Positions 7,736 through 14,245 of a stretch of 15,084 bases of DNA are shown piece by piece (position 1 is the stretch's first letter; each line of letters begins with the position of its first letter). The notes under the pieces are model-generated. The model was given only the letters and a program-made list of their open reading frames with translations. It was not told the origin of the DNA and did no database searches. Made by a program: the position numbers and the translations under genes. The stretch covers positions 1 to 15,084 of the forward strand of contig CAJWQX010000066.1 in assembly GCA_913045265.1 (NCBI GenBank), read 5' to 3'. The DNA comes from UBA11889 sp002313255. Lineage in GTDB: Bacteria > Pseudomonadota > Gammaproteobacteria > Pseudomonadales > Azotimanducaceae.

Positions 7736-8030
7736 ACAGATTGGTGCCCAGGGAAGTCAAGCTGTAGTCCATTAAATCTATTGAATTCAATTAGTTAGCG
7801 TATTTTTCCGACGCCGGTTTGTTTTACGGTACCTCCAGCCACGGCGGTTTTGTTGATATGGTTAAGTTCATGGAGGCTTGGGTCCGATCGAAGTTTTAGC
7901 TATTTGTTGAGCGGAATAACTCGTGCGGATGGGAATCGGTCAATAGATCATCAGTGTCTGTCGACGCGCAGGTAAGAACCCGCCAAAGGAATCTTATAGT
8001 CCTCCGGTCAGTTATATAAAAGGAATACGC
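7736..8030. other. Intergenic stretch, no gene seen
   Basis: These 295 bases have no supported reading frame on either strand and no terminator-like hairpin with a T tract. A TTATATAA box at 8012-8019, just before the ribosome site of the next gene, is AT-rich but too close to the start codon to be a convincing -10. The stretch presumably contains the promoter of the SCP2-like/PhyH3 pair. Confidence 0.4.
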
Positions 8031-8462
8031 ATGACAGAGAATCAAGTAAAAGTTCCGTTCGCTAGCCCCGCCTGGGTCGATATCGCCTGCGGGGTCTTGG
8101 AAGACTTAGTCGCTCAACACGGGGAAGATGGGGTCAATTACAGCGTTGGTGAGGCATTTGCTGAAGCCCCCGAGGAAATCTCGGACGACGAAGGCTTCGC
8201 GGCCTGGTATTTCTATGTCGAAGGCAAAAGTGTTCGTGTTGGCGTCGGCAGGGTAACGGATACCGATATCCAAATTCAGGCCACGTGGGAACTCAGTTTG
8301 GACGGTGCCCGGACGGTCTATACGCCGGAGCTTCGAGCGGAATGGGAAAAGAATCCCCCACAGCGGCCGCCAGACCCAAACCAGAAGATTGAAGGGGACA
8401 TGACCACCTTGCCTGCCTACCTTGGGGAGTTACACAACCGCTTGGCGGTCGTCACCGAATAA
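8031..8462 (+). CDS. Small SCP2-like (sterol-carrier fold?) protein, 143 aa
   Basis: The gene is well supported: the ATG is preceded by AAAAGGAA, and the next gene starts 30 bases after its stop, suggesting one transcript with PhyH3. The protein has no signal peptide or membrane segment. Its pattern resembles SCP-2-type lipid-binding domains. An N-terminal helix (about 13-29) is followed by an amphipathic strand pair (F-A-A-W-Y-F-Y-V-E-G-K-S-V-R-V-G-V-G), a D-x-x-I-Q-I-Q-A-T-W strand and helix, and a K-I-E-G-D-M-T-T-L-P-A-Y-L near the C-terminus. That last segment recalls the K-x-x-G-D-x-x-x-L-x-x-L helix of the family. The family match is by eye only and could be wrong. If right, it may bind or present a lipophilic substrate to the dioxygenase encoded downstream; that is inference. 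No catalytic residues are apparent. Confidence 0.6.
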   Translation: MTENQVKVPFASPAWVDIACGVLEDLVAQHGEDGVNYSVGEAFAEAPEEISDDEGFAAWYFYVEGKSVRVGVGRVTDTDIQIQATWELSLDGARTVYTPELRAEWEKNPPQRPPDPNQKIEGDMTTLPAYLGELHNRLAVVTE

Positions 8463-8492
8463 CGGGCCCGGCCTGGATAGAACGAGCAAAAG

Positions 8493-9329
8493 ATGAAAAT
8501 CGAACGCCACGTGAGCGGTCCGCCCGAAGAGATCACACCTGAGCTTCTACCCATCGTTGAGGCGTTGGATCTCGTTGAGAACTGTCACCAGCTCGCAAGT
8601 GAGGGCTATACCATCGTTGAAAATGCTGCCGATGCCGAGTTCGTTGCTCGACTTCGCAAGACGATCCGTAAGTCGGTGTCGGAACTCGACCCGGGTTCAG
8701 GCAGTCTCACAGGCAAACGAATTCTTGCCGAGGACCCCGTCTATGCCGAAGCGGCCATGAACCCTGTGGTAATGGCCATGGCCGAATTCTCGGTCGGCCG
8801 TGGCTTTCTGCTCGGAAGCCACATACCTTCGATCCACGTCAGCGGCCGGCCAGCCTTGGATCTACATAGCGATGAGCAGATGTTCCCCGCACCATTGCCG
8901 GTGCACAACATGATGCTCACAGCCTGCTGGGTCATGGACGAATTTACGGAAGCAGGTGGTGCGACACGCGTTGTTCCTGGCAGTAACAAGCATCTTCGGC
9001 ATCCGACAGAAGACGAAATAGCTGCGAGTCACGGTGCCCATCCGATGGTATGTCCGGTCGGGTCGATTGTGTTCTGGGATGGCCCTGTCTGGCATGGCAA
9101 CTATGCCCGGACGATGGGGGGAGAGCGTGTCGTTCTGCACGCCACTTACTATCGGCTGCTCATGCGTCCCGCCGACGACTATTCCGATAACGCTGACGAA
9201 CTGGTCGAGAACTACGGCCCCAGAATGTCTCAGCTGCTAGGGCTGGACGACTATATGTACGAGAAAAGTTTCGACTACGCTAACGACTACGGCACGTTCG
9301 AAAAAACTCTGATTAATGCGAGAAGCTAG
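8493..9329 (+). CDS. Phytanoyl-CoA dioxygenase (PhyH) family protein 3, 278 aa
   Basis: The shortest complete dioxygenase paralogue. The iron triad is H125-x-D127 (here L-H-S-D-E-Q rather than L-H-A-D-Q-N) and H201 in W-D-G-P-V-W-H-G-N-Y, with R212 in G-E-R-V-V-L-H for 2-oxoglutarate. It keeps E80-D-P-V-Y-A-E-A-A-M-N-P and the A-G-G-A-T-R-V-V-P-G-S strand. The N-terminus starts directly with the helical domain, lacking the 10-25 extra residues of PhyH1 and PhyH4. There is no strong Shine-Dalgarno before the ATG (only GAGCAAAAG), which would fit translation after the gene 30 bases upstream. It is the nearest match to the broken PhyH copy at 10677-10922, which shares W-H-G-N-Y and V-V-L-H-A. 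Substrate unknown; cytoplasmic. Confidence 0.94.
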   Translation: MKIERHVSGPPEEITPELLPIVEALDLVENCHQLASEGYTIVENAADAEFVARLRKTIRKSVSELDPGSGSLTGKRILAEDPVYAEAAMNPVVMAMAEFSVGRGFLLGSHIPSIHVSGRPALDLHSDEQMFPAPLPVHNMMLTACWVMDEFTEAGGATRVVPGSNKHLRHPTEDEIAASHGAHPMVCPVGSIVFWDGPVWHGNYARTMGGERVVLHATYYRLLMRPADDYSDNADELVENYGPRMSQLLGLDDYMYEKSFDYANDYGTFEKTLINARS

Positions 9330-9492
9330 CAAACGATCGTTAGGCATCGATTGGCGTTTCGTCGGTCGCAATGGCTACACCACGTGCAAAACGTCGCGAC
9401 GCGACTGCATGGATAGTAGCCCGTGCTCGCGAGCGAATTAGGTCTTCGCGCACCTATTCGTTGTAACAACCAAATAAGGGAGTTGAAGATAA

Positions 9493-10638
9493 ATGATGGG
9501 AATCCAGGGCTATTGTGATGACCGCTTCGGTACATTACGCGAAGAATTCGAACGCAATTTCACCGAACGAGGCGACGTCGGCGCAAGCTTCGCGGCGACC
9601 GTCGAAGGCGAGGTGGTCGTCGATATATGGGGTGGTCACCGGGATGAGGCAGCCTCGTTGCCTTGGGAAGACAACAGCATCGTGAATGTGTTTTCTACCA
9701 CCAAGACGATGACCGCGCTCTGCGCGTTGATGTTGATCGATAGAGGCGAACTCGAGATCGAGGAAAAGGTTTCCAAGTACTGGCCCGAGTATGCGCAGAA
9801 CGGTAAAGAAAACACTCTGGTGCGCCACTTTATGGGGCACACGGCAGGTTTACCTGGTTTCGGTGAACAGCTGACCCTCGACCAGTATTACGACTGGGAC
9901 TCTGTTATTCATGTCCTTGAATGCCAGGAGCCGTGGTACGAGCCTGGCACGATCTGTGCGTATCACGCGCTCACTCAGGGGTATTTGGTTGGGGAATTGG
10001 TTCGGCGTATTTCCGGATTGTCGTTAGGCACCTTTTTTCGAGAAAATGTTGCCAAACGCGTTGATGCCGATTTCCATATTGGCCTAGATCCTGCCGAGTT
10101 CGATCGAACTGCGGAGATACTTGCGGGTGGGCCGATGGAGATGCCGGAGGATATGGAAATACCGGATTTCTATAACGGGCGTGTCGACGGTACGCCAGAA
10201 TTTTCTCAAGAGGTATGGAATTCCGCTGGTTGGCGCCAAGCCGAGAGTCCTGCCGTTAACGGGCACGGCAATGCGCGAGCAGTCGTTCGAGCTCAAACGG
10301 CAGTGGCCAATGGTGGCTCAGCTTTTGGTATTGAGTTGTTGTCGCAAAAGACCATCGACCGAATTTTCGAAGATCAGGGCGAAATAGCCGGTGTGGGTGC
10401 CCAGCACGGCATAGGCTATGGTCTTGGTATTGGCATTGGCGGCCCGGGAGCATGGGGTGCGCCTGAAGGTACCAAGGGGTGTTTTTGGGGTGGTGCCGGA
10501 GGCTCCTCCATAACCATGGACCATTCGCACCGGGCATGTTTTTCGTACGTTATGAATCAGATGAGCAATGATTTGCTCGGTGATGTGCGAGCCCGTAGTT
10601 TGGGTGTTGGTTTTTATGAAGGGCTGAAAGAACTCTAA
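9493..10638 (+). CDS. Serine hydrolase of the beta-lactamase/class C fold (family VIII esterase-like), 381 aa
   Basis: A cytoplasmic serine hydrolase (no signal peptide) of the S12/class C beta-lactamase superfamily. The nucleophile motif S68-T-T-K71 sits in F-S-T-T-K-T-M-T-A-L. H116-T-A-G-L-P-G is the usual loop after the second helix. Y157-H-A is at the place of the general-base Y-x-N motif, and W332-G-G-A-G-G matches the third motif where true beta-lactamases have K-T-G. Tyrosine without the asparagine, plus W-G-G, is typical of esterases and transesterases (EstB/LovD-like) rather than antibiotic-hydrolysing enzymes. It probably cleaves or transfers an ester or lactone; the substrate is unknown. 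GGGAG at 9478-9482 lies 10 bases before the first ATG, and a second ATG follows directly, so the start is uncertain by one codon. It lies 163 bases after PhyH3 on the same strand and may be cotranscribed. Confidence 0.93.
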   Translation: MMGIQGYCDDRFGTLREEFERNFTERGDVGASFAATVEGEVVVDIWGGHRDEAASLPWEDNSIVNVFSTTKTMTALCALMLIDRGELEIEEKVSKYWPEYAQNGKENTLVRHFMGHTAGLPGFGEQLTLDQYYDWDSVIHVLECQEPWYEPGTICAYHALTQGYLVGELVRRISGLSLGTFFRENVAKRVDADFHIGLDPAEFDRTAEILAGGPMEMPEDMEIPDFYNGRVDGTPEFSQEVWNSAGWRQAESPAVNGHGNARAVVRAQTAVANGGSAFGIELLSQKTIDRIFEDQGEIAGVGAQHGIGYGLGIGIGGPGAWGAPEGTKGCFWGGAGGSSITMDHSHRACFSYVMNQMSNDLLGDVRARSLGVGFYEGLKEL

Positions 10639-10676
10639 TCTCCCTAACATTCGACTCTAGATCAGGGGCAACTGAT

Positions 10677-10922
10677 GAGCGGATTGGTCTGGCACGGGAA
10701 CTATCCATGTTCGGGAGAGAATGAGGTGTGGTGTTACACGCATCCTACTGTCGGCGTGCTTTACGGCGGATAGACGGATACGACGATCTAGGCGAAGATT
10801 TCTTCACGAAATGGGGCCCTGGGATGAGAACGCTGCTACGCCGGGATCCCGGCCTGCTTGAAGGCACCACGGTTGGTAACAACGAGATCGATCTCAGCGG
10901 CAACGACGTGCTTGATGACTAA
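10677..10922 (+). pseudogene. Broken 3' remnant of a PhyH-type dioxygenase
   Basis: The piece begins with S-G-L-V-W-H-G-N-Y-P in one frame (10680-10712). After a frame change and a TGA it continues in another frame as G-V-V-L-H-A-S-Y-C-R-R-A-L-R-R-I-D-G-Y-D-D (from about 10725). This is the same order as W-H-G-N-Y...E-R-V-V-L-H-A-T-Y-Y-R-L-L-M-R-P-A-D-D-Y in PhyH3. Between the Y and H codons the relic has 35 bases where PhyH3 has 36, explaining the shift. The second frame runs to a TAA at 10920-10922 and retains the family's long acidic tail (G-P-G-M-R-T-L-L). There is no N-terminal half, no HxD and no proper 2-oxoglutarate arginine. A downstream GTG start giving a 64-residue peptide is formally possible, but I read this as a decayed gene. 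Confidence 0.8.
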
Positions 10923-10967
10923 CTAGATATCGAACGTTAAGAGATCGCCAGATCGTTTTTCAAATAA

Positions 10968-11561
10968 CTATTCTTGGTACTGGTAATAGTTCGTTAAAGG
11001 AATCATTAGATGGGCGTACTTGGACCCTGGAAACATGACGTACGGTGCTCCCGACATAAAGTCTGTGGTGTGATTTGCGATGGTTTTTGGGTCTTTGGGC
11101 ATGAGCATTAAGTGTGGCCCGGATTCGATCCATTGGCTGGGATCTTTGGCGTCTTTTTTATTCATAACCGAGGGCGTTGTATTGTCCTCGCCCACGTCTC
11201 CGTGGAGCATCCACATAAAGCCATCACGGTCCAATTCGGGAGACGTTCCGCCGGAATAAGCCTGCATCCATTTCAACGACTGAGCGTCTACGCAGACGGG
11301 CATTGCGTGGTGCGCATTTTCCCAACCCGAATCGGGCATAGGCCTGGCATTGCCGGCCATGCACGTCCAGCCATTATCTCCTTCACGCAAAACAGCGTTT
11401 GATGGTGACATGATGGTTGCTCCGTCACCTATATAGTCCGGTGCCGCGGTCGAATATGCCCAAATTTGCCATTCAGGTGACGAATGGGAGGAGGTGTGTT
11501 CGTCGGACATTCCGTAGTGGGCAACAAGTACCGAAACAATTACTAACGGTGTCTTTTTCAT
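10968..11561 (-). CDS. Hypothetical exported protein, 197 aa
   Basis: Not recognised. The ATG at 11561-11559 follows a purine-rich GAAGAGAG on the minus strand. Residues 1-15 (M-K-K-T-P then a run of L/V/I) look like a signal sequence, though no ideal cleavage site follows. The mature part is rich in W, M, H and acidic residues. It contains W-T-C-M-A-G-N-A-R-P-M-P, then H-H-A-M-P-V-C, then W-M-Q-A-Y and D-G-F-M-W-M-L-H-G-D. Further on are G-P-H-L-M-L-M-P and a G-A-P-Y-V-M-F-P-G segment. Two cysteines (about residues 67 and 90) could form a disulfide in the periplasm, and the H/M clusters could bind metal; both are guesses. It lies 214 bases after the membrane-anchored protein gene on the same strand and converges with the broken PhyH copy. 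Confidence 0.75.
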   Translation of the reverse strand: MKKTPLVIVSVLVAHYGMSDEHTSSHSSPEWQIWAYSTAAPDYIGDGATIMSPSNAVLREGDNGWTCMAGNARPMPDSGWENAHHAMPVCVDAQSLKWMQAYSGGTSPELDRDGFMWMLHGDVGEDNTTPSVMNKKDAKDPSQWIESGPHLMLMPKDPKTIANHTTDFMSGAPYVMFPGSKYAHLMIPLTNYYQYQE

Positions 11562-11775
11562 TTAACTCTCTTCTCGCGTGCGCCAACAATTGGGGCTAGA
11601 ACGTACTGAAGTCTGTTTGTCGTTGCAATGAACACCGGGCGTTTAATCGAGGAGGTGAGATTTCGCTCTCCTCGCTGAGCGTCCGCTATCGAAGCCTTTC
11701 GAGCTATGCGTGCGATTGCACTCGAGGTGTTTAGTCGATTCTACTCGCCCCTCATGCAACTGGAATATCCGTAAT

Positions 11776-12189
11776 TTATTTCTGCGTAAACTCAACAACC
11801 ACACCGTTACACGCATCTTTAGCTGCTGAACCAAAGGACCCAATTTCAACGATCCAGTCTGCGATACCGTACTTCTCTCTTCTCAATTGATGATAAAGAT
11901 CATGAGCGTTTGCGTCTGAAACTCCGATATATCTCTTTTCCTCTCCACGTCTAATAAGTGAGATTTCTGATGGATTATTAAGTTGGCTTATCCAGAAAGA
12001 GGAGCTATCTCCATGCTCAACCCACGACTTATTATCAGCGTCTACAATCCAGACCCTGACAGTGCTCACACTGCCATCTTGTTCAGGTCTCATAAGAATT
12101 GCCACTTCGCCTCCGAATTCAGAAGCAGCAAGCATGAGGCATATATAGAGAAGGGTTATTCCTAGCGGGAGGAAAAGCAATCGACGCAT
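11776..12189 (-). CDS. Membrane-anchored small protein, possible split-barrel flavin/deazaflavin-type domain, 137 aa
   Basis: Residues 4-23 form one hydrophobic helix after M-R-R, a signal anchor or uncleaved signal. The soluble part resembles the split-barrel domain of deazaflavin- or FMN-dependent nitroreductase-like and PNPOx-like proteins. The succession is G-G-E-V-A-I-L, then V-R-V-W-I-V-D-A-D-N-K-S-W-V, then a helix, then P-S-E-I-S-L-I-R-R-G-E-E-K-R-Y, then L-R-R-E-K-Y-G-I-A-D-W. This is recognised by eye and is not certain; no cofactor-binding residue can be named. The start follows the transporter stop by 21 bases, so cotranscription is likely, but there is no good ribosome site. Base composition is strikingly low in GC (44 of 120 at 11881-12000) compared with its neighbours, suggesting separate ancestry. 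Confidence 0.6.
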   Translation of the reverse strand: MRRLLFLPLGITLLYICLMLAASEFGGEVAILMRPEQDGSVSTVRVWIVDADNKSWVEHGDSSSFWISQLNNPSEISLIRRGEEKRYIGVSDANAHDLYHQLRREKYGIADWIVEIGSFGSAAKDACNGVVVEFTQK

Positions 12190-12210
12190 GTTTATGTCAC
12201 GTTAACGAGG

Positions 12211-13695
12211 TCAGTCGCCACCGCCTCCTGTCATCACGGCCCCTTTTGTGTGGACGCCAGACCGGCCCCGGCGGACTTCGAGTTCTCTCATGATGTCGCC
12301 GTGGCGCTTTTCATTTAGATCGTAGAGCCTCATGAAAATGACGCCAGTGAAACAGAGAATCCAGTACAGCGGCCCGGTCATAAACAGGAGTCCATTCAGC
12401 ACATCGGGGGTGAGGGTTTCGACCGAGGCATTTTCCGGGAAACCTATATATTCAAGGCCAAAACCGGCCAGCAGACCGCCAAGGCCCGAGGTGGCTTTAA
12501 TGCCAAAGGTGCGAATGGAGAAGACGACGCCTTCAGCCCGACGACCGGTGTAGTATTCGTGCTCATCGGTAACGTCAACAAGTTGTGAGTCGACCACGAT
12601 GGGGATCACCGGCAGCAGGAGGTAGCCGAGGAATATCGAACCGAACAAGCACGGCACCAACCAGATCGAATCGTTGTCAGGGAACCAGCCGATCATCCTC
12701 AGTACGTGCGGAAGGCCGATGATGGTAGCCACGAAGATGACGGCGTAGATGGCGGTGTGCTTTTTATCCAGCTTACGGGTGAGCCACGCGGCCAGAGGGA
12801 GGGCAATCAGGATGCCGGGGACCATCGTAAAACCGCGATAGCTGATGATTTCCGTAGATAGTTCGTAGGCATAGATATATGTGTAGGTACCGACGATGGC
12901 TAGCACACCACCTGACGACATGATGACGAGCCAACCCGCGCATACGGACAGGTAAGACCGGCTTTTCAGCAGCATTCCAAGATCCTTCAGGTACGCTTTT
13001 ACGTCGATCTTCTGACGGTTATCGACTTGGTGAAGCCGCGGGATCTGGTCGCGGGTTCCAAAAACGCAAATCACTACCGTGATACACACCCACGCCGCAC
13101 CGCTGTACGCCAGCATTGGATAACGGTCGGGGTTAAGAAATCCGTTTTCGTAGCCGACTGTGGACGGAAAGATCACGAAAGGGATAAACCACCCGAGAAT
13201 GGTACCGGCGAACAACCCCGTGACCATATTGAATCCAAAAATAGAAGTGCGTTCGTGATAGTCATCGGTAAGTTCCGCTCCGAGAGCGGCATGCGGAACG
13301 CTATAGAACGTTTTGCCGAGTCGCATCATGGCCAAAGTGCCGAGGAACCACCAAAAATACATCGTTTCCGTTAGGCCGGACGGGGGGTTGTACATAAGAT
13401 AGAACGACACCGTTAGCGGCAGCGCCGAGAACAGCATGAAAGGGTGACGCCGTCCCCAGCGGGAGTGGAAGTTATCCGACCAGGAGCCAACCAAGGGGTC
13501 AGAAACAGCGTCGATGATGCTGGTAATGAGAAACACGACGCCGCACAGCGCGGCGCTTACTCCGAGGACCTGATTATAAAACACCATGGTGACGGCGCTG
13601 GCTGCACCGACCATGGCCTCTTCCAGTGCGCCACTGGAGAACATGAGTTTGGTTTTGAGCGAAATGTTGCCGCGACGTTGCACTTCTTCGGCCAT
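12211..13695 (-). CDS. GPH-family (MelB-like) cation-coupled symporter, 494 aa
   Basis: An inner-membrane major-facilitator protein with about twelve hydrophobic helices. The signature after helix 2 is unmistakable: D62-A-V-S-D66-P-L-V-G, W72-S-D, then R79-W-G-R-R-H-P. D62 and D66 stand where MelB has its two cation-binding aspartates in helix II, so proton or sodium coupling is likely. Family members carry glycosides, pentosides or hexuronides, but many relatives beside catabolic genes have unknown cargo. I chose the ATG at 13695-13693, with GGGAG 5 bases upstream. A TTG five codons earlier would add M-A-G-A-R and place that GGGAG inside the gene. The C-terminus carries a Lys/Arg-rich stretch and a G-G-G-G-D tail. 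It heads a minus-strand set with the anchored protein 21 bases behind. A palindrome directly upstream may control it. Confidence 0.95.
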   Translation of the reverse strand: MAEEVQRRGNISLKTKLMFSSGALEEAMVGAASAVTMVFYNQVLGVSAALCGVVFLITSIIDAVSDPLVGSWSDNFHSRWGRRHPFMLFSALPLTVSFYLMYNPPSGLTETMYFWWFLGTLAMMRLGKTFYSVPHAALGAELTDDYHERTSIFGFNMVTGLFAGTILGWFIPFVIFPSTVGYENGFLNPDRYPMLAYSGAAWVCITVVICVFGTRDQIPRLHQVDNRQKIDVKAYLKDLGMLLKSRSYLSVCAGWLVIMSSGGVLAIVGTYTYIYAYELSTEIISYRGFTMVPGILIALPLAAWLTRKLDKKHTAIYAVIFVATIIGLPHVLRMIGWFPDNDSIWLVPCLFGSIFLGYLLLPVIPIVVDSQLVDVTDEHEYYTGRRAEGVVFSIRTFGIKATSGLGGLLAGFGLEYIGFPENASVETLTPDVLNGLLFMTGPLYWILCFTGVIFMRLYDLNEKRHGDIMRELEVRRGRSGVHTKGAVMTGGGGD

Positions 13696-13713
13696 CCTTG
13701 CTCCCGCCAACTA

Positions 13714-13730
13714 ATTCGCAGCTTGCGAAT
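13714..13730. promoter_or_regulatory. Perfect palindrome upstream of the GPH symporter (operator candidate)
   Basis: ATTCGCA and TGCGAAT form 7-bp perfect arms around a 3-base centre. The site lies 18-35 bases upstream of the chosen symporter ATG, just before its ribosome site, where a repressor would block transcription or initiation. Symmetry of this size suits LacI-, GntR- or TetR-type regulators; no such regulator gene is in the window. An mRNA hairpin acting on translation is an alternative. Confidence 0.4.
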
Positions 13731-13769
13731 GACCCTACTACATAGGTACGTGCGTAGATACGTGGGGGA

Positions 13770-14170
13770 GGACGGGTGGCACTTCGCCAGCACCGAGTGG
13801 GCGGCTGGATATTGAACATTTCATCGCACGGCGAATTCATCCTGACGTAATGGCTCCAAGGGGCGGCGAGGGCACTATCTACGGAATGTGCAAAGCGGCG
13901 CTCGAACGCTTCACAACGGGTTTGGCTCAAGAGGTTCACGGTACCGGTATCGGGGTCAATGTGATTTCTCCCGGATTCATTGCGACACCCGGGGTCATCC
14001 ATCACAAGCTCATCAACGACGACAACGAGGATCAACTCATACCGGTCGAGCATATGGCAGAAGCGTGTCTGCGGCTTTGCTACGGAGATCCTAAAGCCTT
14101 GACTGGGCGAATTGATTACACCGACGAGGTGATCGAAGAATTCTCGTTGAAACCGGCGGAGCTGCTTTGA
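13770..14170 (+). pseudogene. Remnant of a short-chain dehydrogenase/reductase (5' truncated, frameshifted)
   Basis: The 3' part is clear. From 13850 the frame encodes Y-G-M-C-K, which is the SDR catalytic Y-x-x-x-K. It then gives A-A-L-E-R-F-T-T-G-L-A and V-N-V-I-S-P-G-F-I-A-T-P, the loop after strand 6, followed by a C-terminal region ending at TGA 14168-14170. Immediately upstream, a different frame reads G-G-W-I-L-N-I-S-S-H-G-E-F (13800-13838), the SDR strand-5 motif with catalytic serine. That frame ends in a TAA at 13848-13850, overlapping the ATG used above. The gene is therefore split by a frameshift between the S and Y of the active site. The N-terminal Rossmann half (G-x-x-x-G-x-G) is absent; the symporter gene region lies where it should be. 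A functional SDR is not possible from these pieces. PhyH4 begins 75 bases downstream. Confidence 0.72.
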
Positions 14171-14245
14171 TGCTCCCTGACGGCTTCGATATGTTCGTTT
14201 TGGCGGCCGTGTATAGTTGAACACATCCAAAGGGAGCGAACCTAA

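Noticed and set aside
7904..7920. TTGTTGAGCGGAATAAC resembles the E. coli lac operator core.
   Set aside because: It needs two single-base insertions to align, which destroys operator spacing, and the other half-site symmetry is missing. It is also not placed near a sugar gene. Most likely chance.
9371..9466. A 31-codon plus-strand frame starting M-A-T-P-R-A-K-R-R-D, like the start of a TetR-type regulator.
   Set aside because: It ends after 31 codons with no helix-turn-helix and no good ribosome site; the resemblance is limited to a basic N-terminus.
9493..10638. Antibiotic-resistance beta-lactamase.
   Set aside because: It lacks a signal peptide, the Y-x-N asparagine and the K-T-G motif; W-G-G and Y-H-A fit esterase-like members of the fold.
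3556..10922. The idea that the minus-strand N-terminal PhyH relic and the plus-strand C-terminal relic are halves of one gene split by an inversion.
   Set aside because: The middle part with the HxD motif is absent from both. The N-terminal relic (W-D-L-L-E-E-D-E-V-F) looks like a different subfamily from the C-terminal relic, which resembles PhyH3.
10920..10967. Terminator between the converging PhyH relic and the exported-protein gene, around GATCGCCAGATCGTTTTT.
   Set aside because: The GATCG copies are direct, not inverted, so no stable stem forms before the T run.
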